This document shows, piece after piece, positions 33,089 through 43,536 of a DNA stretch of 64,000 nucleotides. Numbering within the stretch: position 1 is the stretch's first letter; every line of letters begins with the position of its first letter. The stretch is from Skermanella stibiiresistens SB22 (GTDB taxonomy: Bacteria; Pseudomonadota; Alphaproteobacteria; Azospirillales; Azospirillaceae), in assembly GCF_000576635.1 (NCBI RefSeq), contig NZ_AVFL01000002.1, forward strand, positions 434,001-498,000, given 5' to 3'. A model generated the notes under the pieces. The model was given only the letters and a program-made list of their open reading frames with translations. It did no database searches and was not told the origin of the DNA. Both the position numbers and the translations under genes were made by a program.

Positions 33089-33162
33089 TGGAGGCACGGC
33101 CGGGAATCGAACCCGGATATACGGATTTGCAGTCCGCTGCATCACCACTCTGCCACCGCGCC
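33089..33162 (-). tRNA. tRNA-Cys (GCA)
   Basis: The minus strand folds into a standard cloverleaf: acceptor GGCGCGG with CCGTGCC, anticodon loop CTGCAAA (GCA), T-arm GGGTTCGATTCCC, discriminator U and an encoded CCA at 33091-33089. All identity features of tRNA-Cys, including U73, are present. Confidence 0.97.
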
Positions 33163-33406
33163 AGGTGCCGCAACCGGCATATGTCAGCGCCGGCTCCGAA
33201 AGGGTGACCTGATATAGCGGGCGTGATGGCGTGGGTCAAGCGGCCGGTGACGGCTGCGGCATTCATGCGACAGCGGGCGCCGGTTCCGGGACGCTTCGAA
33301 GGCTCTCCGTTGTGTTCGAACGCGTTGACGGATATAAGGCGTCGCAGCGCCGTTCCGCCGCGGAAGACTGGCGCGCCGGATGAAACAAGATCAGAAAACG
33401 GTTGCC

Positions 33407-34063
33407 ATGCCCGATTATTCCGCAGCACGCCACAACATGGTCGAAGGGCAGGTTCGCCCCAACAAGGTGACCGATCACGCTCTTGTCGAAGCGATGTCGA
33501 ACATTCCGCGTGAATTGTTCGTGCCCAAGGCGTCGCGTGGCTTCGCCTATGTCGACGAGGATATTCCGGTCGCCAAGGGCCGCTATCTGATCGAGCCGAT
33601 GGTGATCGCCCGGCTGCTCCAGGAAGCGCGGGTCAAGCCAAACGACATCGTGCTCGATCTCGGCTGCGGCACCGGCTACGCCAGCGCCATCCTGTCGCGC
33701 ATGGCCGCCACCGTCGTGGCGCTCGAGGAGGACGCGGAACTCTCGGCCCGCGCCGACGGGACGTTGCGGGAGCTGGGCGTCGACAATGTCGTGCTGGTCC
33801 AGGGACCGCTGATCGAAGGCCATGCCAAGCAGGCGCCCTACGACGTCATCCTGATCCATGGCGCCGTGGCCGAGGTGCCGGCGGCGATCCTGGAACAGTT
33901 GGCCGAAGGCGGCCGGCTGGTCACCGTGGTGTCTCCCGATGGACGCATGGGGCAGGCGCGGATCTTCCAGCGGACGGGCAAGGTGGAAACCGGCCGCATC
34001 CTGTTCGACGCGGCGACCCCGCTGCTGCCCGGATTCGAGCCGAAGCCGGTTTTCCAGTTCTGA
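33407..34063 (+). CDS. pcm: protein-L-isoaspartate O-methyltransferase family protein
   Basis: About 218 residues. SAM motif I IVLDLGCGTGYASAILSRM, motif post-I VVALEEDAELSARA, and N-terminal NMVEGQVRPNKVTDHALVEAM, typical of alphaproteobacterial Pcm-like proteins. The usual function is repair of isoaspartyl damage, although this subgroup lies upstream of rhodanese and tolC and has a reduced catalytic loop. I choose ATG 33407 (MPDYSAARHN, family-typical) over ATG 33380. Confidence 0.85.
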   Translation: MPDYSAARHNMVEGQVRPNKVTDHALVEAMSNIPRELFVPKASRGFAYVDEDIPVAKGRYLIEPMVIARLLQEARVKPNDIVLDLGCGTGYASAILSRMAATVVALEEDAELSARADGTLRELGVDNVVLVQGPLIEGHAKQAPYDVILIHGAVAEVPAAILEQLAEGGRLVTVVSPDGRMGQARIFQRTGKVETGRILFDAATPLLPGFEPKPVFQF

Positions 34064-34159
34064 TAGGGTGTTCGGATGCCGCCCACGGCGGCGGTTCCGA
34101 CCCTGTTCGCGCCGACGGGACTTATGCCGACCGGGCCTTATTGTGACGAGGGACGTGTG

Positions 34160-34492
34160 ATGACCGACACAGTGCCGCCGCAGATCGACGTCGATGCTCT
34201 CCAGAGTCTGCGCCAGTCCGGCGCCGATGTCGCCCTGGTGGACGTGCGGGAACCTTGGGAATTCGAGTTCTGCAAGATCGAGGGGAGCGTCAACGTGCCC
34301 TTGGGCTCCCTGACCAGCCGATCGGCGGAATTGCCGAGGGATCGCCAGATGGTTCTGGTCTGCCATCACGGCGGCCGGAGCGCGCAGGCGACCGCCTGGC
34401 TGCGTCACAACGGGTTCGCCAAGGCGACCAATCTGATGGGCGGCGTTGATGCCTGGGCTCGCCGCATCGATCCGACGATGAAGGTGTATTGA
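34160..34492 (+). CDS. single-domain rhodanese
   Basis: 110 residues, one rhodanese domain. Active-site loop CHHGGRS with C68, preceded by the CH2 motif LVDVREPWEFEFCKIEGSVN. Such small cytoplasmic proteins carry sulfane sulfur (GlpE/PspE type). ATG 34160 follows GAGGGACG. Its TGA overlaps the tolC ATG (TGATG), showing a tight pcm-rhodanese-tolC operon. Confidence 0.9.
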   Translation: MTDTVPPQIDVDALQSLRQSGADVALVDVREPWEFEFCKIEGSVNVPLGSLTSRSAELPRDRQMVLVCHHGGRSAQATAWLRHNGFAKATNLMGGVDAWARRIDPTMKVY

Positions 34493-35886
34493 TGAGACGG
34501 AAATCCCGGCTATCCGGCCTCGCGCGCGGCACATCGCTTGGCGCCGTTTTGGGCGGCGCCCTGCTGGCCCTGGTGGCCGGCCACCCCGCTTCGGCCCAAA
34601 GCCTCGAGGAGGCGCTGGCCAACGCCTACGCCACCAACCCGACCATCGATTCCCAGCGCGCCCAATTGCGGGCCACCGACGAGCTGGTGCCCCAGGCGCT
34701 GTCCGGCTATAGGCCGACGCTGGAGGCTGGGGCCGACGCCGGTTACAGCCGCCAGCGGTCACGCGGCGCTGGCAGGACGCTGGATTCCAACCTCGCGCAG
34801 CGGGGGGTCGACCTCAGCGTGGTTCAGCCGCTCTACTCCGGTGGCCGCACCGCGGCCGGCACCAAACGTGCCGAGGCGCTGGTCCAGGCGCAGCGCGCCG
34901 ACCTCTTGTCGACCGAACAATCGGTCCTGCTCGACGCGTCCACCGCCTACCTGGACGTCGTCCGGGACCAGGCCGTGGTCGACCTCAACATCAACAACGA
35001 GCAGGTGCTGCGGCGCCAGCTCGACGCCTCGCGCGACCGCTTCAATGTCGGCGAGATCACCCGGACCGACGTCAGCCAAGCGGAGTCGCGGCTCGCGCGC
35101 GCCGTGTCGGACAGGATCCAGGCCGAGGGCGCGTTGCGAGCCAGCCGCGCCGTCTATACCCGCTTGATTGGATCGCCGCCCGGCCAGCTGACCGCGCCGC
35201 GCCTGCGCTTCGACCTGCCCGCGACGCGGGAGGAGACGGTGTCGCTGGCGGAGAGCAACAATCCCAGCGTGGTCGCCGCGGAATTCACCGAGACGGCGGC
35301 CCGCAACGCCGTCGATCAGGTGCGGGGCGAGTTGCTGCCATCGGCCAACCTGCGCGGCACCTTGTCGCGGACCTATGAGCCGAGCAGTTCCGCCGACCGA
35401 TCTGATGGCGCCTCGGTCACCGCTTCCGTCACGATCCCGCTCTATCAAGCCGGGTCGGTCGAGGCGCGGGTCCGCGAGGCACGCCAAACCGCCAGCCAGA
35501 GGCGTATCCAGATCGAAGAGGCGCGGCGGCAGGTGGTCGAGAACGCGATCCGGGCCTGGGAAGGTCTGACCACCGCGCGCGCCACCATCGAATCGCGACA
35601 GTCCCAGGTGCGATCCTCCGAAATCGCCCTGGAAGGCGTTCGGCAGGAAGCGCTGGTCGGCTCGCGCACCACGCTCGATACCCTCGATAGCGAACAGGAA
35701 CTGCTGGACGCGCGCGTCGAACTGGTTCGGGCGCAGCGCGACGAGACGGTCGCGGCGTTCTCCGTGCTGTCGGCCACCGGGCAATTGACCGCCCGGCAGC
35801 TTGGTCTCCAGGTCAAGCTCTACGATCACGAGAGTCACTACAAGCAGGTGCGCGACAAGTGGTGGGGCACCGATATCAATGAGTGA
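34492..35886 (+). CDS. tolC: TolC family outer-membrane channel protein
   Basis: 464 residues with a cleavable signal peptide (ASA-Q near residue 36), then two OEP repeats of long helices and short strands: SLEEALANAYATNPTIDSQRAQL ... and the second repeat from ETVSLAESNNPSVVAAEF. The closing DTLDSEQELLDARVELV and ATGQL elements are typical. It is the outer-membrane exit duct for type I secretion and RND pumps. Start overlaps the rhodanese stop; no partner pump is adjacent. Confidence 0.93.
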   Translation: MRRKSRLSGLARGTSLGAVLGGALLALVAGHPASAQSLEEALANAYATNPTIDSQRAQLRATDELVPQALSGYRPTLEAGADAGYSRQRSRGAGRTLDSNLAQRGVDLSVVQPLYSGGRTAAGTKRAEALVQAQRADLLSTEQSVLLDASTAYLDVVRDQAVVDLNINNEQVLRRQLDASRDRFNVGEITRTDVSQAESRLARAVSDRIQAEGALRASRAVYTRLIGSPPGQLTAPRLRFDLPATREETVSLAESNNPSVVAAEFTETAARNAVDQVRGELLPSANLRGTLSRTYEPSSSADRSDGASVTASVTIPLYQAGSVEARVREARQTASQRRIQIEEARRQVVENAIRAWEGLTTARATIESRQSQVRSSEIALEGVRQEALVGSRTTLDTLDSEQELLDARVELVRAQRDETVAAFSVLSATGQLTARQLGLQVKLYDHESHYKQVRDKWWGTDINE

Positions 35887-35985
35887 TCATTCGGCTTCCA
35901 CCCGGCCGGTTCAACGACTTGGTGGTAATTTAACCTGTTGTGACATAGGCTCCGGGTTCCGGATCAGGACCCTGGGGTTGCGCTG

Positions 35986-36636
35986 ATGAGTGATACGAAG
36001 TCCCAGCAAGAACCATCGATGGAGGAAATCCTTGCCTCCATTCGACGAATCATTTCCGAGGATACGGAACCCGCCGAGCCGAGCAAGCCTGAACCGGCTC
36101 CTCCTCCGCCACCACCGCCAGCGCCTGTCGCCCGTGTCGCGCCACCACCACCGCCGCCTCCGCCGGAAGAGCCGATGGACGAGGACGTGCTGGAACTCAC
36201 ACAGATGGTCCAGGACGACGGGTCCGTCGTCGACGTCGAGGATCCGCCGGACGACCCGTGGGCGGGTGCCATGGATCCGGAACCGGAACCCTACCAGCCG
36301 GAACCGCCGCTCTCGCTCGAGTCCCTGGACGATCTGTTCGACCGCCCGGCGCCCCGGCCGCAGCCAAGACCGAGCTACGATGACGACGATCTCGTCTCAG
36401 CCCCGTCGGCCGCGGCGGCCAGCGCGGCCTTCGCGCAGCTCGCCACCAGCATCGGCGGCAACCGCTTCTCGGGGAGCATGCACGCCTATGGCGGCGGGCC
36501 GACGGTCGAGGATATCCTGAAGGATGTCATGCGGCCACTTCTGCGGGACTGGCTGGACCAGAACCTGCCGCCCATGGTGGAGCGGATGGTTCAGCGCGAG
36601 ATCGAGAAGATGGTACGCCGCGCCCAAGGCGGCTGA
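35986..36636 (+). CDS. popZ: PopZ-like polar organising protein (DUF2497)
   Basis: 216 residues with the PopZ layout: N-terminal helix SMEEILASIRRIISED (about 11-27) that recruits clients, a disordered proline- and acid-rich linker (about 30-140), and a C-terminal helical oligomerisation region (TVEDILKDVMRPLLRDWLDQ ... VQREIEKMVRRA, about 172-214). PopZ forms polar matrices that anchor the origin and cell-cycle kinases. The position directly before valS is common in alphaproteobacteria. Confidence 0.92.
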   Translation: MSDTKSQQEPSMEEILASIRRIISEDTEPAEPSKPEPAPPPPPPPAPVARVAPPPPPPPPEEPMDEDVLELTQMVQDDGSVVDVEDPPDDPWAGAMDPEPEPYQPEPPLSLESLDDLFDRPAPRPQPRPSYDDDDLVSAPSAAAASAAFAQLATSIGGNRFSGSMHAYGGGPTVEDILKDVMRPLLRDWLDQNLPPMVERMVQREIEKMVRRAQGG

Positions 36637-36761
36637 CGAACGATCCAGCCATCGCCTTGGGCGCCGGAGTTGATCGGGGCGGACCGTGCTGAACGCAGGG
36701 TCCGCCATATCCATTTCCATTTCCGCGAGGTCGTAGACCCGCGGCACCGAAAGGTTCAGCG

Positions 36762-39428
36762 ATGCTGGACAAGACCTACCGCCCCGCCGACGTCGAAGCG
36801 AAGCGTTACGACGCCTGGGAGAATTCCGGCGCCTTCGCGGCCAACGCCGATTCCAACGCGACGCCCTACACCATCATGATGCCGCCGCCCAACGTGACGG
36901 GCAGCCTGCACATGGGGCACGCGCTGACCTTCACCCTTCAGGACATCCTGGTGCGGTACCATCGGATGCGCGGCGACGACGCGCTGTGGCAGCCGGGCAC
37001 CGATCACGCGGGCATCGCGACCCAGATGGTGGTGGAGCGCCAGTTGGCGGCGGAGGGCAAGACGCGCCACGACCTCGGCCGCGCCGCCTTCATCGACAAG
37101 GTCTGGCAGTGGAAGGCGGAATCCGGCGGCACCATCACCCGTCAGTTGCGCCGCCTCGGCGCCTCGCCCGACTGGGAGCGGGAACGCTTCACCATGGACC
37201 AGGGCCTGTCGGAGGCCGTCGCCAAGGTCTTCGTCACGCTGCACAAGCAAAAGCTGATCTACCGCGACAAGCGGCTGGTCAACTGGGACCCCAAGCTGCA
37301 CACCGCCATCTCCGACCTGGAGGTGGAGTCACGCGAGGTCCAGGGTCATCTCTGGCACTTCAAGTATCCGCTGGAGAACCAGCCGGACCGTTTCATCACC
37401 GTGGCGACCACACGCCCGGAGACGATGCTGGGCGACACCGCGATCGCCGTCCATCCCGAGGACGAGCGTTACCGCGATCTCATCGGTGGCCATGCCATCC
37501 TGCCGCTGGTCGGGCGCCGGATCGTGATCGTCGGCGACGAGTACGCCGATCCGGAGACTGGCAGCGGTGCCGTCAAGATCACACCCGCGCACGACTTCAA
37601 CGACTTCGAGGTCGGCCGGCGCCACCAGCTGGAGATGATCAACGTCCTGGATCGCGACGCCCGGATCATCGACGACGCGATCATCCCCGAGGCCTATCGG
37701 GGACTTGACCGCTACGAGGCGCGCAAGCGGATCGTCGCCGACATGGAGGCGCTGGGCCTGCTGGAGAGGATCGAGCCGCACACCCACATGCTGCCCCACG
37801 GTGACCGCTCCGGCATGGTGATCGAGCCGTGGCTGACGGACCAGTGGTACTGCGACGCGGTGACCTTGGCGCAACCCGCCATCAAGGCGGTCGAGGAGGG
37901 CAGGACGGTGTTCGTTCCCAAGCAGTGGGAGAACACCTATTTCGAGTGGATGCGCAACATCCAGCCCTGGTGCATCAGCCGCCAGATCTGGTGGGGTCAC
38001 CAGATCCCCGCGTGGTATGGACCGGATGGCGCCGTTTTCGTCGAGGAGACGGAGGATGCGGCCAAGGCCGCGGCGGAAGCCCACTACGGCGCTCCGACCG
38101 ACCTGACGCGCGATCCCGACGTGCTCGACACGTGGTTCTCGTCGGCGCTGTGGCCGTTCTCGACGCTGGGCTGGCCTAACCAGACGAAGGAACTGGAGCG
38201 GTACTATCCCGGTGACGTCCTGGTCACCGGTTTCGACATCATCTTCTTCTGGGTCGCCCGGATGATGATGATGGGCCTGCACTTCATGGGCGACGTGCCG
38301 TTCCGCCATGTCTACATCCACGCCCTGGTGCGCGACGAGCGTGGGCAGAAGATGTCGAAGTCGAAGGGCAATGTCATCGATCCGCTCAACCTGATCGACG
38401 AGTATGGCTGCGACGCGCTGCGCTTCACCCTGGCCGCCATGGCGGCCCAAGGGCGGGACATCAAGCTGGCGGTCGGCCGGGTCGAGGGTAACAGGAACTT
38501 CGCCACCAAGCTGTGGAACGCCGCGCGCTATTGCGAGATGAACGGATGTGTGCCGGTGCCGGGGTTCGATGCCCAGGCGGTCAAGCTGACGGCCAATCGC
38601 TGGATCGCCGGCGAGGTCGCCAAGACCGCCGCGCGGACGGCGGAGGCGATCGAGGCCTATCGCTTCAACGACGCGGCGGGAGCGCTCTATCAGTTCACCT
38701 GGAACACCTTCTGCGACTGGTACCTGGAGTTTACCAAGCCCATCCTCAACGGCGATGACGAGGCCGCCAAGGCGGAGACGCGCGCGACGACCGCGTGGGT
38801 CCTGGATGAGATCCTGCACCTGCTGCATCCGTTCATGCCCTTCATCACCGAGGAGCTTCGGGAGCAGCTGGGTGGCGGAACCGGCACCGGGGGAACCGGG
38901 CTGATCCGCGCCGCGTGGCCCGTGTTCGGCCCGGAGATGGAGGATGCCGCGGCGCAGGCGGAGATGGACTGGGTGGTCCGGCTGATCTCCACGGTCCGGA
39001 CGGTGCGCTCGGAGATGAACGTGCCGGCCGGGGCCCAGATCCCCATGCTGTTGAAGGATGCCGGGACGGAGACCGCGCGGCGTCTCGATACCCACCGCGA
39101 CCTGATCCTGCGGATGGCTCGTCTGTCGTCGGCCGACACCACCACCGAACCAGCGCCCAAGGGAGCCATCCAGGCGGTGCTCGACGAGGCCGCGGTGCTG
39201 CTGCCCTTGGCCGGGGTGATCGACATCGACCAGGAGAAGGCGCGGTTGAGGAAGGAGATCGACAAGCTCTCCGGCGAGGTCGCCAAGATCGACCAGAAGC
39301 TCAACAACGCCAACTTCGTCTCGCGCGCTCCAGAGGAGGTCATCGAGGAACAGCGGGAACGCCGCGCCACCGCCGAAGCGGGCAGGGCCAAACTCACGGA
39401 AGCCCTGGCCCGGCTGGCGTCGGCCTGA
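36762..39428 (+). CDS. valS: valyl-tRNA synthetase
   Basis: 888 residues, class I. HIGH motif HMGH in [18 protein letters not shown] and KMSKS in [15 protein letters not shown]; the CP1 editing domain lies between ([20 protein letters not shown]). The C-terminal coiled coil is present ([20 protein letters not shown]). Ends at a strong rho-independent terminator. Nothing unusual. Confidence 0.97.
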   Translation: MLDKTYRPADVEAKRYDAWENSGAFAANADSNATPYTIMMPPPNVTGSLHMGHALTFTLQDILVRYHRMRGDDALWQPGTDHAGIATQMVVERQLAAEGKTRHDLGRAAFIDKVWQWKAESGGTITRQLRRLGASPDWERERFTMDQGLSEAVAKVFVTLHKQKLIYRDKRLVNWDPKLHTAISDLEVESREVQGHLWHFKYPLENQPDRFITVATTRPETMLGDTAIAVHPEDERYRDLIGGHAILPLVGRRIVIVGDEYADPETGSGAVKITPAHDFNDFEVGRRHQLEMINVLDRDARIIDDAIIPEAYRGLDRYEARKRIVADMEALGLLERIEPHTHMLPHGDRSGMVIEPWLTDQWYCDAVTLAQPAIKAVEEGRTVFVPKQWENTYFEWMRNIQPWCISRQIWWGHQIPAWYGPDGAVFVEETEDAAKAAAEAHYGAPTDLTRDPDVLDTWFSSALWPFSTLGWPNQTKELERYYPGDVLVTGFDIIFFWVARMMMMGLHFMGDVPFRHVYIHALVRDERGQKMSKSKGNVIDPLNLIDEYGCDALRFTLAAMAAQGRDIKLAVGRVEGNRNFATKLWNAARYCEMNGCVPVPGFDAQAVKLTANRWIAGEVAKTAARTAEAIEAYRFNDAAGALYQFTWNTFCDWYLEFTKPILNGDDEAAKAETRATTAWVLDEILHLLHPFMPFITEELREQLGGGTGTGGTGLIRAAWPVFGPEMEDAAAQAEMDWVVRLISTVRTVRSEMNVPAGAQIPMLLKDAGTETARRLDTHRDLILRMARLSSADTTTEPAPKGAIQAVLDEAAVLLPLAGVIDIDQEKARLRKEIDKLSGEVAKIDQKLNNANFVSRAPEEVIEEQRERRATAEAGRAKLTEALARLASA

Positions 39429-39461
39429 CGGCCAGTCCAACTGGGCGTTCGAAGAACGGCG

Positions 39462-39505
39462 GCGGGGCGCCACACCAGGATCGGTGTGGCGCCCCGCTTT
39501 CTTTT
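39462..39505 (+). terminator. valS terminator
   Basis: A perfect 15-bp stem, GCGGGGCGCCACACC with its complement, six-base loop, followed by TTTCTTTT: a classical intrinsic terminator 34 bp after the valS stop. Confidence 0.93.
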
Positions 39506-39802
39506 CAACCCCAGTGTTTCCAAATCAGAAACGCGAGAGGGAATGCTGTATACAGGTTGCGGTCACAAAGTCGGGGCATGTCGGTTTGCCGATTTGGGTC
39601 ACGCGTGTGATTGAAGAAAGCTATCAATGGTCCGCGGGGTTGGAGTGGGCGTTGGAAGCCATGCACCCGCCGCATCGGAGCCTCAGGGAATCCGCCGCTC
39701 CATACGGATCAATGCACTAGGCTTCATCCGATGACGGGGTTATGTTCCGGCGCAACAAGTGCCGCCCCTCGCGGCCGAAAAGGGAACAAGGGGAATACGC
39801 TC
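39506..39802. other. ilvD upstream region
   Basis: About 300 bp without a supported gene. It holds a CTGTATACAG palindrome (39546-39555) and the ilvD ribosome binding site AAGGGGAA. No leucine/valine-rich leader peptide typical of branched-chain attenuation was found, and no T-box. Confidence 0.45.
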
Positions 39803-41542
39803 ATGCCCGACGGCGATACCAAACAACCCAAATGGGATAAATCGAACCTGCCGAGCCGGCACGTCTCGGTCGGACCGGAGCGGGCGCCGCACCGGTCCTA
39901 TTACTACGCCATGGGCATGACCGAGGAGCAGATCGCGCAGCCCTTCATCGGCGTGGCGACCTGCTGGAACGAGGCGGCACCCTGCAACATCTCGCTCAAC
40001 CGTCAGGCCCAAGCTGTCAAGATCGGCGTCAAGGCCGAAGCCGGCACACCACGCGAGTTCACCACCATCACCGTGACCGACGGCATCGCCATGGGCCATG
40101 CCGGCATGAAGTCGTCGCTGGTCAGCCGGGAGGTGATCGCGGATTCGGTCGAGGTCACCATGCGCGGCCACTGCTACGATGGCTTGGTCGGCCTGGCCGG
40201 CTGCGACAAGTCGCTGCCGGGCATGATGATGTCGATGGTGCGGCTCAACGTCCCCAGCGTCTTCATGTATGGCGGCTCCATCCTGCCCGGCCGCTTCAAG
40301 GGCAAGGACGTCACGGTCCAGGATGTGTTCGAGGCGGTCGGAGCCCATTCCGCCGGCAAGATGAGCGACGCCGACCTGCACGAGCTGGAATGCGTGGCCT
40401 GCCCGTCGGCCGGCTCCTGCGGCGGACAATTCACCGCCAACACCATGGCCTGCGTCTCCGAGGCGATCGGCTTGGCGCTGCCCGGTTCCGCCGGCGCCCC
40501 GGCGCCTTATGAGAGCCGCGACGCCTACGCCGAGGCGTCGGGCCGCGCGGTGATGGAACTGATCCGGCGCAACATCCGCCCACGCGACATCGTTACCCGG
40601 AAGGCTCTGGAGAACGCCTGCGTCGTCGTCGCCGCCTCCGGCGGATCGACCAACGCCGGCTTGCATCTGCCCGCCATCGCGCATGAATGCGGCATCGAGT
40701 TCGACCTGCACGATGTCGCCGAGGTCTTCAAGCGCACGCCCTACATCGCCGATCTCAAGCCCGGCGGGCGCTATGTCGCCAAAGACTTGTTCGAGATCGG
40801 CGGCGTTCCCGTCCTGATGAAGGCGCTGCTCGACGGCGGCTATCTGCATGGCGACTGCATGACGGTGACCGGCAAGACGATCGCCGAGAATCTGGCGGGC
40901 GTCGTATTCCCGACCGATCAGGACGTCATCCGTCCGACCAGTGATCCCATAACGCCGACCGGCGGCGTCGTCGGACTGCGCGGCAACCTGGCGCCGGGGG
41001 GCGCCATCGTCAAGGTGGCGGGCATGAAGATGCTCCAGTTCCGCGGTCCGGCTCGCGTGTTCGACTGCGAGGAGGACGCCTTCGCCGCCGTCGAGCGCCG
41101 CGAATACCAGGAAGGCGAGGTGCTGGTCATCCGCTACGAAGGACCGCGCGGCGGTCCGGGCATGCGCGAGATGCTATCGACCACCTCGGCCCTCTATGGC
41201 CAGGGCATGGGCGACAAGGTGGCACTGATCACCGATGGCCGGTTCTCCGGTGCCACCCGCGGCTTTTGCATCGGCCATGTCGGCCCGGAGGCCGCGGTTG
41301 GCGGTCCGATCGGGTTGCTGAGGGACGGCGACATCATCGCGATCGACGCGGAGGCCGGCACGATCACGGTCGAACTGTCCGACGACGAGTTGGCTTCACG
41401 CCGAAGCGCCTGGACACCGCGCCAGCACGATTTCCAGTCGGGTGCCCTCTGGAAATACGCGCAGCTCGTCGGCGATGCCGAGAAGGGTGCCGTCACCCAT
41501 CCCGGCGGTGCCGCCGAGACCCACTGCTACGCAGATATCTGA
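39803..41542 (+). CDS. ilvD: dihydroxy-acid dehydratase
   Basis: 579 residues of the IlvD/Edd family. The iron-sulfur cysteines are present at C61 ([10 protein letters not shown]54/C61), C134 ([11 protein letters not shown]) and C206 ([16 protein letters not shown]). It dehydrates dihydroxyacids in valine and isoleucine synthesis. Sugar-acid dehydratases share the fold, but [20 protein letters not shown] and the C-terminal [19 protein letters not shown] favour IlvD. ATG 39803 is the family-typical start. Confidence 0.93.
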   Translation: MPDGDTKQPKWDKSNLPSRHVSVGPERAPHRSYYYAMGMTEEQIAQPFIGVATCWNEAAPCNISLNRQAQAVKIGVKAEAGTPREFTTITVTDGIAMGHAGMKSSLVSREVIADSVEVTMRGHCYDGLVGLAGCDKSLPGMMMSMVRLNVPSVFMYGGSILPGRFKGKDVTVQDVFEAVGAHSAGKMSDADLHELECVACPSAGSCGGQFTANTMACVSEAIGLALPGSAGAPAPYESRDAYAEASGRAVMELIRRNIRPRDIVTRKALENACVVVAASGGSTNAGLHLPAIAHECGIEFDLHDVAEVFKRTPYIADLKPGGRYVAKDLFEIGGVPVLMKALLDGGYLHGDCMTVTGKTIAENLAGVVFPTDQDVIRPTSDPITPTGGVVGLRGNLAPGGAIVKVAGMKMLQFRGPARVFDCEEDAFAAVERREYQEGEVLVIRYEGPRGGPGMREMLSTTSALYGQGMGDKVALITDGRFSGATRGFCIGHVGPEAAVGGPIGLLRDGDIIAIDAEAGTITVELSDDELASRRSAWTPRQHDFQSGALWKYAQLVGDAEKGAVTHPGGAAETHCYADI

Positions 41543-41575
41543 CGCCAATTCCCAGGCCGCGAGTCGATCCGGATC

Positions 41576-42370
41576 ATGTCTTTCGTTTTGTCGAAGCTGT
41601 TCTGGGGGCTCGCCAAGCCTGGGAACGTGCTGGCCATCCTCCTGGTGCTCGGTCAGGCCCTTCAGGTCACCCGGCGGCCTAGGGCGAGGCGGGCGGGGCG
41701 GTGGATCGCGGGGTTCGCGGTGCTGGTGGTCGTCCTGGTCACCCTGCTGCCGATCGGACAGCTGACCCTTCGCCCGCTGGAGGACCGTTTTCCCCAGCCA
41801 GCGGCACCCGTGAAGGTCGATGGCGTCATCCTGCTGGGAGGCTCGGTCCAGACCGAGATGACGGCCGACCGGGGGCAACCCCTGCTCAACGGGTCGGCGG
41901 AGCGGATCACCGAATTCGTCAGGCTGTCGCGCCTGTATCCAGATGCCCGCTTGGTCTTCACCGGCGGGTCCGGGGTCATTTTCGCGGGGGATCTCCGGGA
42001 AGCCGACGTGATCGCCGAGATCCTGGACGGCATGGGCTTCGATTTGTCCCGGATCACCTTCGAGCGCGAATCGCGCAACACCTACGAGAACGCCATCCTC
42101 ACCAAGGCCATGGTCCATCCGGCGTCGGGTGAGACATGGCTGCTGGTGACATCGGCAGTCCACATGCCCCGGTCGGTCGGAATCTTCCGGAACGCGGGCT
42201 GGCCCGTCGTGGCGTGGCCGGTCGATTACCGCAGCACGACCAAGCTTGTCTGGTCACCCGACCTGCTGGCCGGGCTCGACGCGCTGAACGAGGCAATGCG
42301 CGAGTGGTTCGGGTTGCTGGCCTATTGGGTGATGGGACGGACCGACAGCCTGTTTCCCGCTCCGAAATGA
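41576..42370 (+). CDS. YdcF/ElyC-like DUF218 protein
   Basis: 264 residues: two N-terminal membrane segments, then a DUF218 domain with VDGVILLGGSVQ, RLVFTGGSG and the ERESRNTYENAILTK motif, whose acidic/Asn residues line the putative active site. Family members such as ElyC and SanA act on envelope polysaccharide precursors. It precedes rlpA and a D,D-carboxypeptidase, consistent with an envelope role. Spacing from ilvD is 33 bp. Confidence 0.88.
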   Translation: MSFVLSKLFWGLAKPGNVLAILLVLGQALQVTRRPRARRAGRWIAGFAVLVVVLVTLLPIGQLTLRPLEDRFPQPAAPVKVDGVILLGGSVQTEMTADRGQPLLNGSAERITEFVRLSRLYPDARLVFTGGSGVIFAGDLREADVIAEILDGMGFDLSRITFERESRNTYENAILTKAMVHPASGETWLLVTSAVHMPRSVGIFRNAGWPVVAWPVDYRSTTKLVWSPDLLAGLDALNEAMREWFGLLAYWVMGRTDSLFPAPK

Positions 42371-42465
42371 CGCGAATAGGCTGTTTTGCCCAAATCGGTT
42401 AACCATTTTTGTTGGAGCTTCCGCTTAGATGGGGTAGCTTCGCCCCACCTATCGAGGAAGTCAGG

Positions 42466-43437
42466 ATGGCCGGAAAATTCAGGGCCAGCAACTTGGTTAA
42501 CACTTTGCTGGTGGCGGTGGCCATCGCCGCCCTGTCGGGATGCGCCGGCACCAGTTCGCCCTCCAAGACCGCCGGTCAGGGTTCGACCAAATCGGCGATC
42601 GGCGGCTACAAGATCGGCGAGCCGTATCAGGTCAAGGGCGTCTGGTATTATCCCAAGGAGGATTTCCGGTATGACGACACGGGCATCGCCTCGTGGTACG
42701 GTCCGGGCTTCCACGCCGAGACCACGGCCAATGGCGAGCGGTTCGACCAGAACGAGCTGACCGGCGCGCACAAGACGCTGCCGATGCCCAGTCTGGTTCG
42801 GGTGACGAACCTGGAGAACGGCCGGTCGATCATCGTGCGGATCAACGATCGCGGCCCCTTCATGCCTGGCCGGATCGTCGACCTGTCGCGACGGGGAGCG
42901 CAATTGCTGGGCTTCGAGGAACAGGGGAGCGCCAAGGTGAGGGTGACGGTCCTGGCCGACGAGAGCAGGGCGGTCGCGGCCGCCGCGCGGGCGGGACAGG
43001 CGGGTGTCGATGTCTCACGGGTCTCGCCCGACGGCGCGCCGGTGCCGATGGCGGCTCCGCGCGGAGTGGTGCAGGTCGAGGGAGCGAAAGCGCCGGTACA
43101 GTTCGCGGAGCGGCGGCCGTTCGACCCCTCGGAGACCGTTCCAGGCGCCACCGTGGATGGCCGTTTCATGCCGGCCGCTGTGGTCGCCGCCATGCCTGTG
43201 CGTGGCGCCGGCAGGATCTACGTGCAGGCCGGGGCCTTCACGGTGTATGAGAACGCCAACCGCTTGCGGGCCCGGCTCGCCGCCCTGGGCGACACCCGGA
43301 TCGATCCCGCCATGGTGGGCGATACGCAATACTTCCGGGTCCGCGTTGGTCCGCTCGGCACGGTGGAGGCGGCGGATCAGGTTTTGACCCAGGTGATCGA
43401 CACCGGCGTCAATGGCGCGCGGGTCATCGTCGATTGA
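42466..43437 (+). CDS. rlpA: septal-ring lytic transglycosylase RlpA
   Basis: 323 residues. Lipoprotein signal peptide with lipobox LSGC (C26), a double-psi beta-barrel RlpA domain (GIASWYGPGFHAETTANGERF ... INDRGPFMPGRIVDLSRRGA), a variable linker, and a C-terminal SPOR domain (RIYVQAGAFTVYENANRLRA). It cleaves denuded glycan strands at the division site. ATG 42466 follows GAGGAAG; the frame is open to 42409. Confidence 0.93.
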   Translation: MAGKFRASNLVNTLLVAVAIAALSGCAGTSSPSKTAGQGSTKSAIGGYKIGEPYQVKGVWYYPKEDFRYDDTGIASWYGPGFHAETTANGERFDQNELTGAHKTLPMPSLVRVTNLENGRSIIVRINDRGPFMPGRIVDLSRRGAQLLGFEEQGSAKVRVTVLADESRAVAAAARAGQAGVDVSRVSPDGAPVPMAAPRGVVQVEGAKAPVQFAERRPFDPSETVPGATVDGRFMPAAVVAAMPVRGAGRIYVQAGAFTVYENANRLRARLAALGDTRIDPAMVGDTQYFRVRVGPLGTVEAADQVLTQVIDTGVNGARVIVD

Positions 43438-43536
43438 ACGCGTTTCTGGGCTCCACCGGACCAACCGGAGCCCCTGGCACCACGCGGCGGTCTCGGCCGC
43501 CGCGTCACGACTTGGAACAAGAGGGTAGCAATAGAG

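Noticed and set aside
32874..33428. 184-codon minus-strand frame across tRNA-Cys
   Set aside because: It reads straight through a perfect tRNA gene and has no protein-like features.
37329..39473. 714-codon open frame antisense to valS
   Set aside because: High-GC codon bias keeps the opposite frame open; the product is rich in Arg/Asp/Gln/His and matches no fold, while valS is complete on the plus strand.
39546..39555. CTGTATACAG palindrome upstream of ilvD as a second MatR site
   Set aside because: Only the TGTATACA core is shared; flanks do not fit the MatR site and a link between malonate and ilvD has no other support.
39506..39802. Branched-chain attenuator or T-box before ilvD
   Set aside because: No leader peptide rich in Leu/Val/Ile and no T-box core sequence or antiterminator pair seen.
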